DNA of 64,000 bases from JAZKDW01 sp040387375 (GTDB taxonomy: Bacteria; Pseudomonadota; Gammaproteobacteria; Burkholderiales; Burkholderiaceae_D). Each line of letters begins with the position of its first letter. Position 1 is the first letter of the stretch. The stretch is taken from the NCBI GenBank assembly GCA_040387375.1, contig JAZKDW010000029.1:62001-126000 (forward strand). The letters run 5' to 3'. Below the pieces are notes generated by a model, which had not been told where the DNA came from, did no database searches, and saw only the letters and a program-made list of their open reading frames with translations. The position numbers and the translations under genes are program-made. This document shows, in pieces, positions 19,281 through 26,464 of the stretch.

Positions 19281-19342
19281 TCCGGCAAAATGTGGCCCTC
19301 TCCTTTTAACCCCGTTTATACCCCGTTTATACCCCGAACAAA

Positions 19343-20089
19343 ATGACTGAACCACTGCGCCTCTCCAAACGTATGTCCGAACTCGGCTTGTGCTCCCGGC
19401 GGGAAGCGGACGACTGGATTGAACGCGGCTGGGTGCGCGTCGATGGTGTTGTTGTTTCCGAACTCGGCAGCAAGGTATTGCCGCATCAGCACATCACCGT
19501 CGAACGCCAGGCCAGTGCGCAGCAAGCGCGCCGTGTCACCGTCCTGATCAATAAACCGATGGGGTATGTCAGCGGCCAGGCCGAAGATGGTTACCAGCCC
19601 GCGGTGGTGCTGGTGAAAGCCGAGACCCGCTGGCAGGAAGATAACGCGCCGATCCAGTTCCACCCCAGCCAGTTGCGCAGCCTGGTGCCCGCGGGCCGGC
19701 TGGATATCGACTCGGTCGGGCTGCTTGTATTGACCCAGGATGGCCGGATTGCCAAGACGCTGATCGGGCAGGACACCGCGGTGGAGAAGGAGTACCTGGT
19801 GCGTGTGCAATACACAAAACCGGGCAGGTTGCCGGACGCGGAACTGAAGCGGTTGCAACACGGCCTGTCGCTTGACGGGAAAAAATTATTGCCGGCCAGG
19901 GTGCAATGGCAAAACGAGGATCAACTCAGTTTTGTGCTGCGCGAGGGGAAAAAGAGGCAGATTCGGCGCATGTGCGAAACCGTGGGTCTGAGAGTGCTGG
20001 GACTCAAGCGGGTGCGCATCGGACGAATTGTGCTCGGGGATTTGCCTGTGGGGCAATGGCGCTATCTGCGGGCGGATGAGCAGTTTTAA
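19343..20089 (+). CDS. rluF: RsuA/RluF-family rRNA pseudouridine synthase
   Basis: This 248-residue enzyme isomerises a uridine in rRNA. It has an N-terminal S4 RNA-binding domain (RLSKRMSELGLCSRREADDW), the INKPMGYVSG strand, the catalytic-Asp motif PAGRLDIDSVGLLVLT and the C-terminal GKKRQIRRMCETVGL block. The RQIRRMC and QWRYLRADE endings resemble RluF more than RluB or RsuA, so the symbol is a best match. A short tandem repeat of CCCCGTTTATA precedes the start. It is the last core gene before the accessory island. Confidence 0.85.
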   Translation: MTEPLRLSKRMSELGLCSRREADDWIERGWVRVDGVVVSELGSKVLPHQHITVERQASAQQARRVTVLINKPMGYVSGQAEDGYQPAVVLVKAETRWQEDNAPIQFHPSQLRSLVPAGRLDIDSVGLLVLTQDGRIAKTLIGQDTAVEKEYLVRVQYTKPGRLPDAELKRLQHGLSLDGKKLLPARVQWQNEDQLSFVLREGKKRQIRRMCETVGLRVLGLKRVRIGRIVLGDLPVGQWRYLRADEQF

Positions 20090-20156
20090 TTTTTATTTGC
20101 TCAGACTTTATCTGACGACTAATTTCAAATTTGGTTGAGATTCAAACCTGCTTGAT

Positions 20157-20176
20157 GGTCGTATTTCGACCTATTG
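20157..20176. repeat. Hairpin repeat at the left edge of the accessory island
   Basis: The sequence GGTCGTATTTCGACCTATTG contains a GGTCG/CGACC hairpin. A close relative lies at 24961-24980 just before def, at the other end of the island. The rest of 20090-20309 shows no gene. Confidence 0.4.
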
Positions 20177-20309
20177 CGGCCAGCTAGTCGTATTTCGTGA
20201 ACGTCCGTAATGCCGTGCAAGCAGCCCGGCAACCCCGGCCGACCGAAAGTCACTGACAAGAACCGAAGTGTTTGTGCTAAACCCTAACTTACGACCTATC
20301 TCCAGGCAA

Positions 20310-21809
20310 TTAAAATGGGACATCGTCTGTTTCAGATGTCTTGGCCTTGCCGGACGCGGCCGGAGCCAGAAAATCCAAGATTAGTTCGAGCTTCGCAAGT
20401 AACTCATCGAATGTCACTACTTCAACGTCCTTCAAAGAATGCCTAAAAAGTTCAAAGGATTTCCGCTGTACTTTCTCGGTCGGGACAGTTCCCACGATTA
20501 AAATGCATTTAACCCCATATGTCTCTAGCGCAGAAATATCTGAGTCATCCTTGATATTGGCAATGTGTTTCTGAAACATGAATCGTTGATCGAGACATTG
20601 GTTGAGCGCACCAACCAGCTCCTTTGCCGGGGCATGTATGCCTCCGCGATATGAAGAAGAGGTCAACAACTTTGTGGTTGGAGTTTTAATTTCAACCAGC
20701 GCTGCATTGTCTGTGCCGCTATTCTTGATCAAAAAGTCCGCGATTTTCCCTCCACCGCCTGATATCTTTGTTCCACCAACTGAAACTTGATCTGAAATCA
20801 TGATCATCGGGTATCCAAAGGCCATTGAAAGGACAAATGGATTTTTCTTAAAAAAGGCTTGCCAGGCAGCCTCAGTAAGCTGTTTGCCAATCATTTCCCT
20901 CATAATGCGGATGAGTTCTTTAAGGGCAACGACCTCGATTTCATCATGCAGTTGCAGAAACTCCTTCGGCTTTTCCCGCATTAATTTAGACTTGTTCTTG
21001 CGGGCTAAATTTAATATTGCCCCCTGATCGGCCTTCGAAAGATCTCCGGATAAACCACTGCTAGAATTCACAATTTTATAAATCGTATCTTTTCGGTATG
21101 GACGTATCCTCGGTGGGAACTTTGTAGAATTTGCCGAGCCAAGCAGCATGTTATATGCAAGGAGCCGTTTATCCGTGAGCGCGTTGCGTCGATATTCGGC
21201 AGTGGTTCGGTTAAAGGCTTTTCGTAATTTGTCGAATTCATCAAATCCCAAGATGAAAAGATCGCCTTCGATCTTCACACCTGAGTTGCGAAAATCAATA
21301 ACTAGATGTTGAATATTTGGATCTTCTTCAATCGCGTGAATAATAGATAGGTATTCCTTCTTTAGTCCACCACCATACCTGTAATCTTTAATAAATCCCG
21401 TCGGGAGACTGAGGAACAATTCTGCTGCAGCGTAGCCGGATTCGGGAAGCTCAAAATGGTACCCAGAAAGTGTAATACTTTTGATAGACAGATACTTCTG
21501 CTTAAGATAGCTAGGATTGTCTATCCAAGTCAGGATTGGATAAATTGTTAGATCACTGTTCGCAGCATCCGCTCGACAAATTTCGACGCGTCTAGCAGTA
21601 GTGGTGACACTACCACTACTATTTCCAAGCAATGAAGCATCGGGAGGCTGCTCTTGAAAATAAATGTTAACGCATCCGGGATGTTCCTCTTCGATTTCAA
21701 GAGTCGGGTCATCCATTCCCCGAGAATGCTCTGGTTCACCTACTTCCAAATTTTCGTCATCATCTTCGGCTTCAAATGGATTGCGCTTTAACTTAAGATC
21801 TCCGTCCAT
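20310..21809 (-). CDS. sduA: Shedu-type anti-phage nuclease (SduA, DUF4263)
   Basis: This 499-residue protein matches the Shedu defence family, single-gene anti-phage systems with a PD-(D/E)XK-type nuclease in the C-terminal DUF4263 region. The core motif is visible: D358 in ADFLIKN, E373 and K375 in LVEIKTP, and Q404 in VGALNQCLDQ. The family hallmarks AWQAFFKKNPFVLS, YRGGIHAPAKELVGA and SFELFRHSL are also present. The N-terminal 280 residues carry the variable sensing half, including EYRRNALTDKRLLAYNMLL. It is convergent with rluF, AT-richer than the core genes and preceded only by a weak purine-rich ribosome-binding site. Defence activity is inferred from the family. Confidence 0.85.
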   Translation of the reverse strand: MDGDLKLKRNPFEAEDDDENLEVGEPEHSRGMDDPTLEIEEEHPGCVNIYFQEQPPDASLLGNSSGSVTTTARRVEICRADAANSDLTIYPILTWIDNPSYLKQKYLSIKSITLSGYHFELPESGYAAAELFLSLPTGFIKDYRYGGGLKKEYLSIIHAIEEDPNIQHLVIDFRNSGVKIEGDLFILGFDEFDKLRKAFNRTTAEYRRNALTDKRLLAYNMLLGSANSTKFPPRIRPYRKDTIYKIVNSSSGLSGDLSKADQGAILNLARKNKSKLMREKPKEFLQLHDEIEVVALKELIRIMREMIGKQLTEAAWQAFFKKNPFVLSMAFGYPMIMISDQVSVGGTKISGGGGKIADFLIKNSGTDNAALVEIKTPTTKLLTSSSYRGGIHAPAKELVGALNQCLDQRFMFQKHIANIKDDSDISALETYGVKCILIVGTVPTEKVQRKSFELFRHSLKDVEVVTFDELLAKLELILDFLAPAASGKAKTSETDDVPF

Positions 21810-22077
21810 CTTTTCTTTTCTTTTTTGCCTATGGTTGTCGCGCTGTCATTATGCCATGTTGTGCCGGCAGGCTTTATTCCTATTAAAGGACTCTGGTGTC
21901 GCCTTTGTGAATGAAACTGCTGGTACGATGCCCACATCCCATCGGCAGAAAGTGGTCGGTCACTGACCTTTTGAAATGGAGCACACTGAGGGTCCACTCA
22001 TAAGCTGAAAGAGAATTTCATAAACTCGTAGAAAATGGCTTCCAATCTCAAGTGTCCTAGAAAAGGGGTAGACTGAT

Positions 22078-22650
22078 TGAGCAAAAAGCACCGCTGAATT
22101 TCAAGGAAATATGGGCCATTCTAATCTGTTTGCAGTTTGCAGCTCGCATATCGAACCAGAGATCTGGCCCTGTTTAAACTTGCAATTCACAGCAAGCTGC
22201 ATGGCTGCGATCTTGTTGAGCTGCGTGTAGTGACATAGCGCAAGGCAATTATGTCTTAACTCACGCGATCGTCATGCAGCAAAAATGGTTCGACGGCTCC
22301 AGTTTGAAATCACAGAGAAAATGCGGAGATCAATTGCGGCGTGGATTAAACTGCCGCATTTAACGGCCGGCCAATATCTGTTCCCATCCCAAGTGACGAT
22401 ATTACTGCACTTGTCGGCCCGACAGTATGTCCGTATTGTCGAATGCTGGGTGAAGTCGATTACTTGGACCCTGCTTCCTATGGGACCCATACAATGCCGC
22501 GGACAAAAGCGAACTTGATTTTTATTGACACACCCAGAATCTACGGGCCGTGAAGCTTCTGCTGGGCCCTACCGAGCTCGAAAGCACTTGCGGTATCTCT
22601 GTATCGAGATCAAGCATGCTATTGAGAGCGCAGAGCAAACAAAGGTGTAA
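22078..22650 (+). pseudogene. Decayed tyrosine recombinase (phage-type integrase)
   Basis: Translating across several frameshifts and stops recovers the C-terminal two thirds of a tyrosine integrase. The pieces in order are APLNFKEIWAI, RDLALFKLAIHSKLHGCDLV, DIAQGNYVLTHAIVMQQK, RRLQFEITEKMRRSIAAWIK, AGQYLFPS, LSARQYVRIVECWV, KLLLGPTELEST and RYLCIEIKHAIESAEQTKV before a TAA at 22648. The LLLG-T-LEST segment corresponds to the box around the catalytic His, and QYLFPS to a conserved core. The order matches intact relatives, so this is a dead integrase and not chance. It is not IntI, the integron integrase. Flanking sequence (21810-22077 and 22651-23028) shows no other gene. Confidence 0.85.
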
Positions 22651-23028
22651 CCTTTGGCCGGTGATCCGTCCCGCAAAAATTGGGCGATTACCGGCCAGAA
22701 GCAGAAATCCGAGGCTTTTCTCCAAACCAGTCGTACTCGCCCGCCCGCGATTGATTAGCCGGCTTGGTGTGAAGTGCTAACGCCTCAATACAAATTACAG
22801 CGCACCGACATAAATATGTTATAAATTTGAAATTATTTAAAGCTTGTTACATTGCGTGGATAGTCGTTTTGAAACCTGCATTTTTTCACAGGTAAGTAGC
22901 GGAACGCACGCGTCGATGCGGCCTTCCGCCGGGTTGGCTTCCCATGTTAAATAACAGCCGCAATGACAATCAAGCGTTTTACGATTTGTAACAAGTTAGC
23001 CTTTATTGTGAGAAAAAGGACAATAGCA

Positions 23029-23850
23029 ATGGCGAGTAAAAAACAAGAAGCGAGGGCCACCGAACGGACCAAACTAGTCGTTCCTCTCGATGAAGCTCGA
23101 GCACGTGTGAAAACTCAATTGGACCGTGGCCAGAGCGCTCCGAATGAGTCAGTCAATGAAAACGACGAGGCCAGAAGGTGGTACGACTTTACGTCTGAAC
23201 TGCTTCGGCAAATCTGCACCAGTGACGAGCTTCGCGATGAATTCACGGGCAAATCGGGCTTCAGTTTTGATGACGACATCACAACGAGCAGCTATTTGAA
23301 AAATCTCCGCTCCATCTACGAAAGATTAGAGCTAATGCCGGCTCCGGTAGAAGTAGTTGAATCTGGAGTAAACCGACCTGATAGCGTACGTAATCGCCAG
23401 ATGAACATGCGCCGGGTTTTCGTTGTTCACGGCCACGATGACGGTGCCAAGGAATCTGTGGCGCGGTTCTTAACAAAGCTCGAATTGGAGCCAGTTGTGC
23501 TCCATGAACAGCCAAACCGGGGGCGAACTATTATTGAGAAGTTCGAAGCTTCTGCGGACGTTGCGTTCGCAGTTGTTCTGTTTACACCCGACGACGTCGG
23601 TTATCCCGTCGGCAACGCTCGCAATGCAAAGCCCCGTGCCCGCCAAAACGTTGTTCTCGAGCTCGGCTTTTTCATGGCAGCTATTGGTCGCGGCAACGTA
23701 TGTGTTCTGTACAAAAGTGGGGTCGAAATCCCAAGTGACTATTCGGGAGTCCTGTATCAGGAGATGGATGATGCCGGCGCTTGGCGGTTTCTACTTGCTA
23801 GGGAGATAAAAGCTGCTGGCCTGGACATAGATATTAATAAAGTACTCTAG
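23029..23850 (+). CDS. TIR-like nucleotide-binding-domain protein, candidate defence effector
   Basis: The 273-residue protein has a helical N-terminal region (residues 1-125), with DEARARVKTQLDRG and RRWYDFTSELLRQ typical of this group. A C-terminal TIR-like domain (PF10137 type, about residues 128-273) begins RRVFVVHGHDDGAKESVARF. The LFTPDDVGYPVG loop and the RQNVVLELGFFMA helix, which holds the likely catalytic Glu (211), are intact. Proteins of this type occur as effectors of nucleotide-signalling defence (CBASS/Pycsar Cap12 relatives) and as single genes; NADase action is plausible. The start at 23029 follows AAAAGG. An ATG at 22963 would add 22 residues. No cyclase gene is adjacent. 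An attC site begins 35 bases after the stop. Confidence 0.8.
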   Translation: MASKKQEARATERTKLVVPLDEARARVKTQLDRGQSAPNESVNENDEARRWYDFTSELLRQICTSDELRDEFTGKSGFSFDDDITTSSYLKNLRSIYERLELMPAPVEVVESGVNRPDSVRNRQMNMRRVFVVHGHDDGAKESVARFLTKLELEPVVLHEQPNRGRTIIEKFEASADVAFAVVLFTPDDVGYPVGNARNAKPRARQNVVLELGFFMAAIGRGNVCVLYKSGVEIPSDYSGVLYQEMDDAGAWRFLLAREIKAAGLDIDINKVL

Positions 23851-23884
23851 CCCCAGCCAGAAGAAGTCATACTCTGAGTAGCAG

Positions 23885-23965
23885 GGCTAACAGGTCAGTT
23901 GACACGGACGTCCTCGCGAACGGCGTCATCGGCCTATTGTCCCCCGGTCACCTCCAACGTTAGAT
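23885..23965 (+). other. Integron attC recombination site
   Basis: All attC parts are present in 81 bases. R'' is GGCTAAC (23885-23891) and R' is GTTAGAT (23959-23965); they pair over CTAAC/GTTAG. Between them, L'' GTTGACACGG (23898-23907) pairs with L' CCGGTCAC (23944-23951) only if one T and one A stay unpaired. Such extrahelical bases on the L'' side are the mark of real attC sites. The next gene starts eight bases after R', as expected for a gene cassette. No integron integrase gene is seen in the window. Confidence 0.75.
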
Positions 23966-23972
23966 CGACGCT

Positions 23973-24887
23973 ATGAGCACAGCGGATATGCAGCACGGCC
24001 CAGATCAGCGCGCCTTCTACAAGTTCGCTTCGGCGGACACTACGCTTGCAATTTTGAGGTCGCGAAGCATTCGGTATAGCTCGCCCCTGTTGTTCAATGA
24101 TCCCTTTGATGTGCAATCAGGCCTTCACTTTGACTTTGACATTGCAACGCTGCAGGACAAAGTTCTCGATCGTATTGGTGAACTCGCCGCTGCACCCGAA
24201 GCCCCTCCAGTCGATTCGGAAGACGGGTGGGGCAAGGTCGTTCTTGCAGCTCGGTCCTATTACCCCAATTATGGTTTTCCGAGGCAAATATGGGCCGAGA
24301 TGAGCGCGCCGTCTTTTCGCGCCATTACGGCGATCATAGAGGACACGCAGAAGAAATATAGAGAGCATTGGAGATCAAACCTAATGCCCAGCATCCGCGT
24401 CTTTTGCGTAACAGAAGAGCGTGACAATCTGCTAATGTGGGCTCACTACTCCAAGGACCACACAGGCGCCGTCTTTGAGTTTTGGTCTCTACCTGAAGAA
24501 GACAATGCCCTCTCTGTCGCAAGACCAGTGATTTACGCAGACTCCCCTCCGCCGTTTTTTTCCGAGCGAGAGTGGATTGACGACTTCATGGGACTGAAGA
24601 AGCTCGATCCGAGAGAACTTTACCGACGATACGCTTATGTCAAGAGCCACCATTGGTCATACGAAAAGGAGTGGAGGGTTTGGTACCCGCTAGCGAACTC
24701 ATCGGAAATGTACGACACTGTTCCGATCCGCCAGAACGAGTTGCGTGCAATCTATTTCGGCTGCCGCGCCAGTGACTCTTTCATCAATGAAGCAACGCAC
24801 CTCCTAGGAGGCGCATTCCCGAGTGCAAGGCTGTATCGGGCGAGCAAAAGTGAGGGGGCATACAAACTTTCGTTTCATGAAATTTGA
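23973..24887 (+). CDS. DUF2971-family protein in a gene cassette
   Basis: The 304-residue protein matches the DUF2971 family: an N-terminal YKFASADTTLAILRSRSIRYSS strand-helix unit, the hallmark LLFNDPFDVQSG, a VFCVTEERDNLLMWAHYSKDHTGAVFEF core, and a late EWRVWYP segment followed by IYFGCRAS. The molecular function is unknown. The family is frequent in mobile islands, integron cassettes and near defence genes. The ATG is directly downstream of the attC R' box, and the stop is followed after 23 bases by a half attC. Both observations support a one-gene cassette. No independent promoter is seen; expression may come from upstream. Confidence 0.8.
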   Translation: MSTADMQHGPDQRAFYKFASADTTLAILRSRSIRYSSPLLFNDPFDVQSGLHFDFDIATLQDKVLDRIGELAAAPEAPPVDSEDGWGKVVLAARSYYPNYGFPRQIWAEMSAPSFRAITAIIEDTQKKYREHWRSNLMPSIRVFCVTEERDNLLMWAHYSKDHTGAVFEFWSLPEEDNALSVARPVIYADSPPPFFSEREWIDDFMGLKKLDPRELYRRYAYVKSHHWSYEKEWRVWYPLANSSEMYDTVPIRQNELRAIYFGCRASDSFINEATHLLGGAFPSARLYRASKSEGAYKLSFHEI

Positions 24888-24890
24888 CAT

Positions 24891-24917
24891 GACGGCCGCT
24901 CATCTCCAACGTTAATT
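24891..24917 (+). other. 3' half of a second attC-like site
   Basis: CTCCAACGTTA (24904-24914) repeats exactly the R'-proximal end of the attC at 23952-23962, and GTTAATT fits the R' core. The matching R''/L'' half is not visible downstream of the DUF2971 stop, so this site is probably truncated. Confidence 0.5.
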
Positions 24918-24960
24918 TTCTTCGCATGTCCGCTTTTCAATTTGTCGACCGTATTCTTTG

Positions 24961-24980
24961 GGTCGAATTGCGACCTTTGC
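24961..24980. repeat. Hairpin repeat at the right edge of the accessory island
   Basis: GGTCGAATTGCGACCTTTGC is a near copy of the 20157-20176 hairpin (same GGTCG and CGACC arms, two changed loop bases). It lies 65 bases from the end of def, so the pair brackets the Shedu-integrase-cassette region. Confidence 0.4.
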
Positions 24981-25044
24981 AAATTTGGCACATTCTGTCT
25001 GCTCAAGTCCAAATTTATACATTCAATTAGTGGGCGACCATCCT

Positions 25045-25590
25045 TCAATCATCCTCGTTCGCATCAAGCTCAGGAAAAAGAATTTCCGTGTACCCGAAGC
25101 GCGAAAAATCCCGGATCCGCATCGGATAAAGAATCCCCGCCAGGTGATCACACTCATGCTGCACCACACGCGCATGGAATCCAGCCACCTCGCGGCTGAT
25201 TTCATTGCCAAACTGATCCACACCGCGGTAATGCAGACTGGTCAGGCGCGGCACCACACCGCGCAGCCCGGGCACCGACAGGCAGCCTTCCCAATCTTCT
25301 TCGGTTTCTTCCGATAGCGGCGTCAGCACCGGATTGATCAGCACCGTTTCCGGCACTGGCGGCGCATCCGGATAGCGCACGTTTTGCCTGAATCCGAATA
25401 TCACCAGTTGCAGGTTGACGCCGATCTGCGGCGCAGCCAGCCCGGCGCCGTTCGCCGCATGCATGGTGTCGAACATGTCTTCGATCAAGGCGTCGANNNN
25501 NNNNNNGAGGGTGTCGCCGAACTCGACGACCGGCTCCGCCTGCCGCAACAGCCGCGGATCGCCCATTTTTAATATGTTACGTACGCTCAT
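25045..25590 (-). CDS. def: Peptide deformylase (interrupted by an assembly gap)
   Basis: Def removes the formyl group from nascent proteins. The three metal-site motifs are intact: GAGLAAPQIGV, EGCLSVPG (Cys ligand) and QHECDHLAGILY (two His ligands and the catalytic Glu). The start MSVRNILKMGDPRLL at 25590 overlaps the galU stop as ATGA. Ten N fall at about residues 29-32, just after EFGDTL. The frame is kept, but the residues there are unknown. The length of about 181 is normal, so the gene is probably intact. Confidence 0.93.
   Translation of the reverse strand: MSVRNILKMGDPRLLRQAEPVVEFGDTLXXXXDALIEDMFDTMHAANGAGLAAPQIGVNLQLVIFGFRQNVRYPDAPPVPETVLINPVLTPLSEETEEDWEGCLSVPGLRGVVPRLTSLHYRGVDQFGNEISREVAGFHARVVQHECDHLAGILYPMRIRDFSRFGYTEILFPELDANEDD
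25497..25506. other. Assembly gap (10 N) inside def
   Basis: Ten N mark a scaffold gap of unknown true size. The protein sequence on each side fits the deformylase family almost without missing residues, so the real gap is probably very short. Confidence 0.95.
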
Positions 25591-26462
25591 CTCAATGTCT
25601 TCAGATATTCCGCAAACGCCGCGCCGGTTTCGGGATGTTTGAGTCCCATTGCCAGCGTCGCTTTCAGATACCCCAGCTTGGATCCGCAATCGTAACGCTG
25701 GCCGCTGTATCGATAGGCCAGCACCTGCTCTGCCTGCAGCAACGCGGCAATGCCGTCAGTCAGCTGGATTTCGCCGCCGGCGCCTTTGCCCAGATTTTCC
25801 AGGTACTCAAAAATCCTGTTGTTGAGGACGTAACGTCCCACCACCGCGAGGGTCGAGGGAGCAAGCTCCGGCTGCGGTTTTTCAACGATGCCGTTGACCC
25901 GCTCCAGATTGGGCTGGTAAGGGGTCGCGCTCACAATGCCGTATTGCCGGGTATCGGTGCGCGGCACATTCTGCACCGCCAGTATGCTGCAGCCTTCGCG
26001 CGCATGGAGTTCGGTCATCTGACCGAGCACCGAACGCTGGCCCGGCTCGACATCCATGAAGTCATCCGCCAGCAGCACCGCGAACGGCTCGTCGCCCACC
26101 ACCGGACGTGCGCACAACACCGCATGGCCCAGGCCCAGAGGCGCGGACTGGCGTATGTATATGCAGGTGATATTTTTCGGAATGACGTTCTGGACAAACT
26201 CGAGCAACGCGGTCTTTCCCGCTGCCTCCAGTTCCGCTTCCAGTTCATAGGCTTTGTCGAAGTGATCCTCAATGGCGCGCTTGTTGCGCCCCGTGATGAA
26301 AATCATCTCGGTAATGCCGGCCTCGACCGCTTCCTCCACCGCATACTGGATCAGGGGCTTGTCGACAATCGGCAGCATTTCCTTCGGTTGCGCCTTTGTT
26401 GCAGGCAGAAACCGGCTGCCGAGACCGGCAACCGGAAATACCGCTTTTCTAATTTTCTTCAT
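25587..26462 (-). CDS. galU: UTP-glucose-1-phosphate uridylyltransferase
   Basis: GalU makes UDP-glucose for lipopolysaccharide and exopolysaccharide synthesis. The 291-residue protein has the KAVFPVAGLGSRFLPATKAQPKE-type nucleotide-binding start (residues 6-28), the VEKPQPELAPS segment and the C-terminal DCGSKLGYLKA motif. The ATG at 26462 lies three bases after the ligA stop codon; a TTG two codons upstream is the alternative. It is coupled to def by an ATGA overlap. Confidence 0.96.
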   Translation of the reverse strand: MKKIRKAVFPVAGLGSRFLPATKAQPKEMLPIVDKPLIQYAVEEAVEAGITEMIFITGRNKRAIEDHFDKAYELEAELEAAGKTALLEFVQNVIPKNITCIYIRQSAPLGLGHAVLCARPVVGDEPFAVLLADDFMDVEPGQRSVLGQMTELHAREGCSILAVQNVPRTDTRQYGIVSATPYQPNLERVNGIVEKPQPELAPSTLAVVGRYVLNNRIFEYLENLGKGAGGEIQLTDGIAALLQAEQVLAYRYSGQRYDCGSKLGYLKATLAMGLKHPETGAAFAEYLKTLR

Positions 26463-26464
26463 GT

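Noticed and set aside
19308..19336. A tandem CCCCGTTTATA repeat before rluF.
   Set aside because: Only two and a half copies and no matching structure; probably chance or slippage.
22285..22518. A small intact gene of 77 residues in the island.
   Set aside because: It is one frame segment of the decayed integrase, with its motifs continuing in other frames on both sides.
22940..22960. A possible attC half (CCCATGTTAAAT) before the TIR gene.
   Set aside because: GTTAAAT fits an R' box, but no pairing L'' or R'' partner was found upstream, so it is not called.
24942..25317. Plus-strand reading frames across the 3' end of def.
   Set aside because: They are antisense shadows of the deformylase gene and lack ribosome-binding sites.
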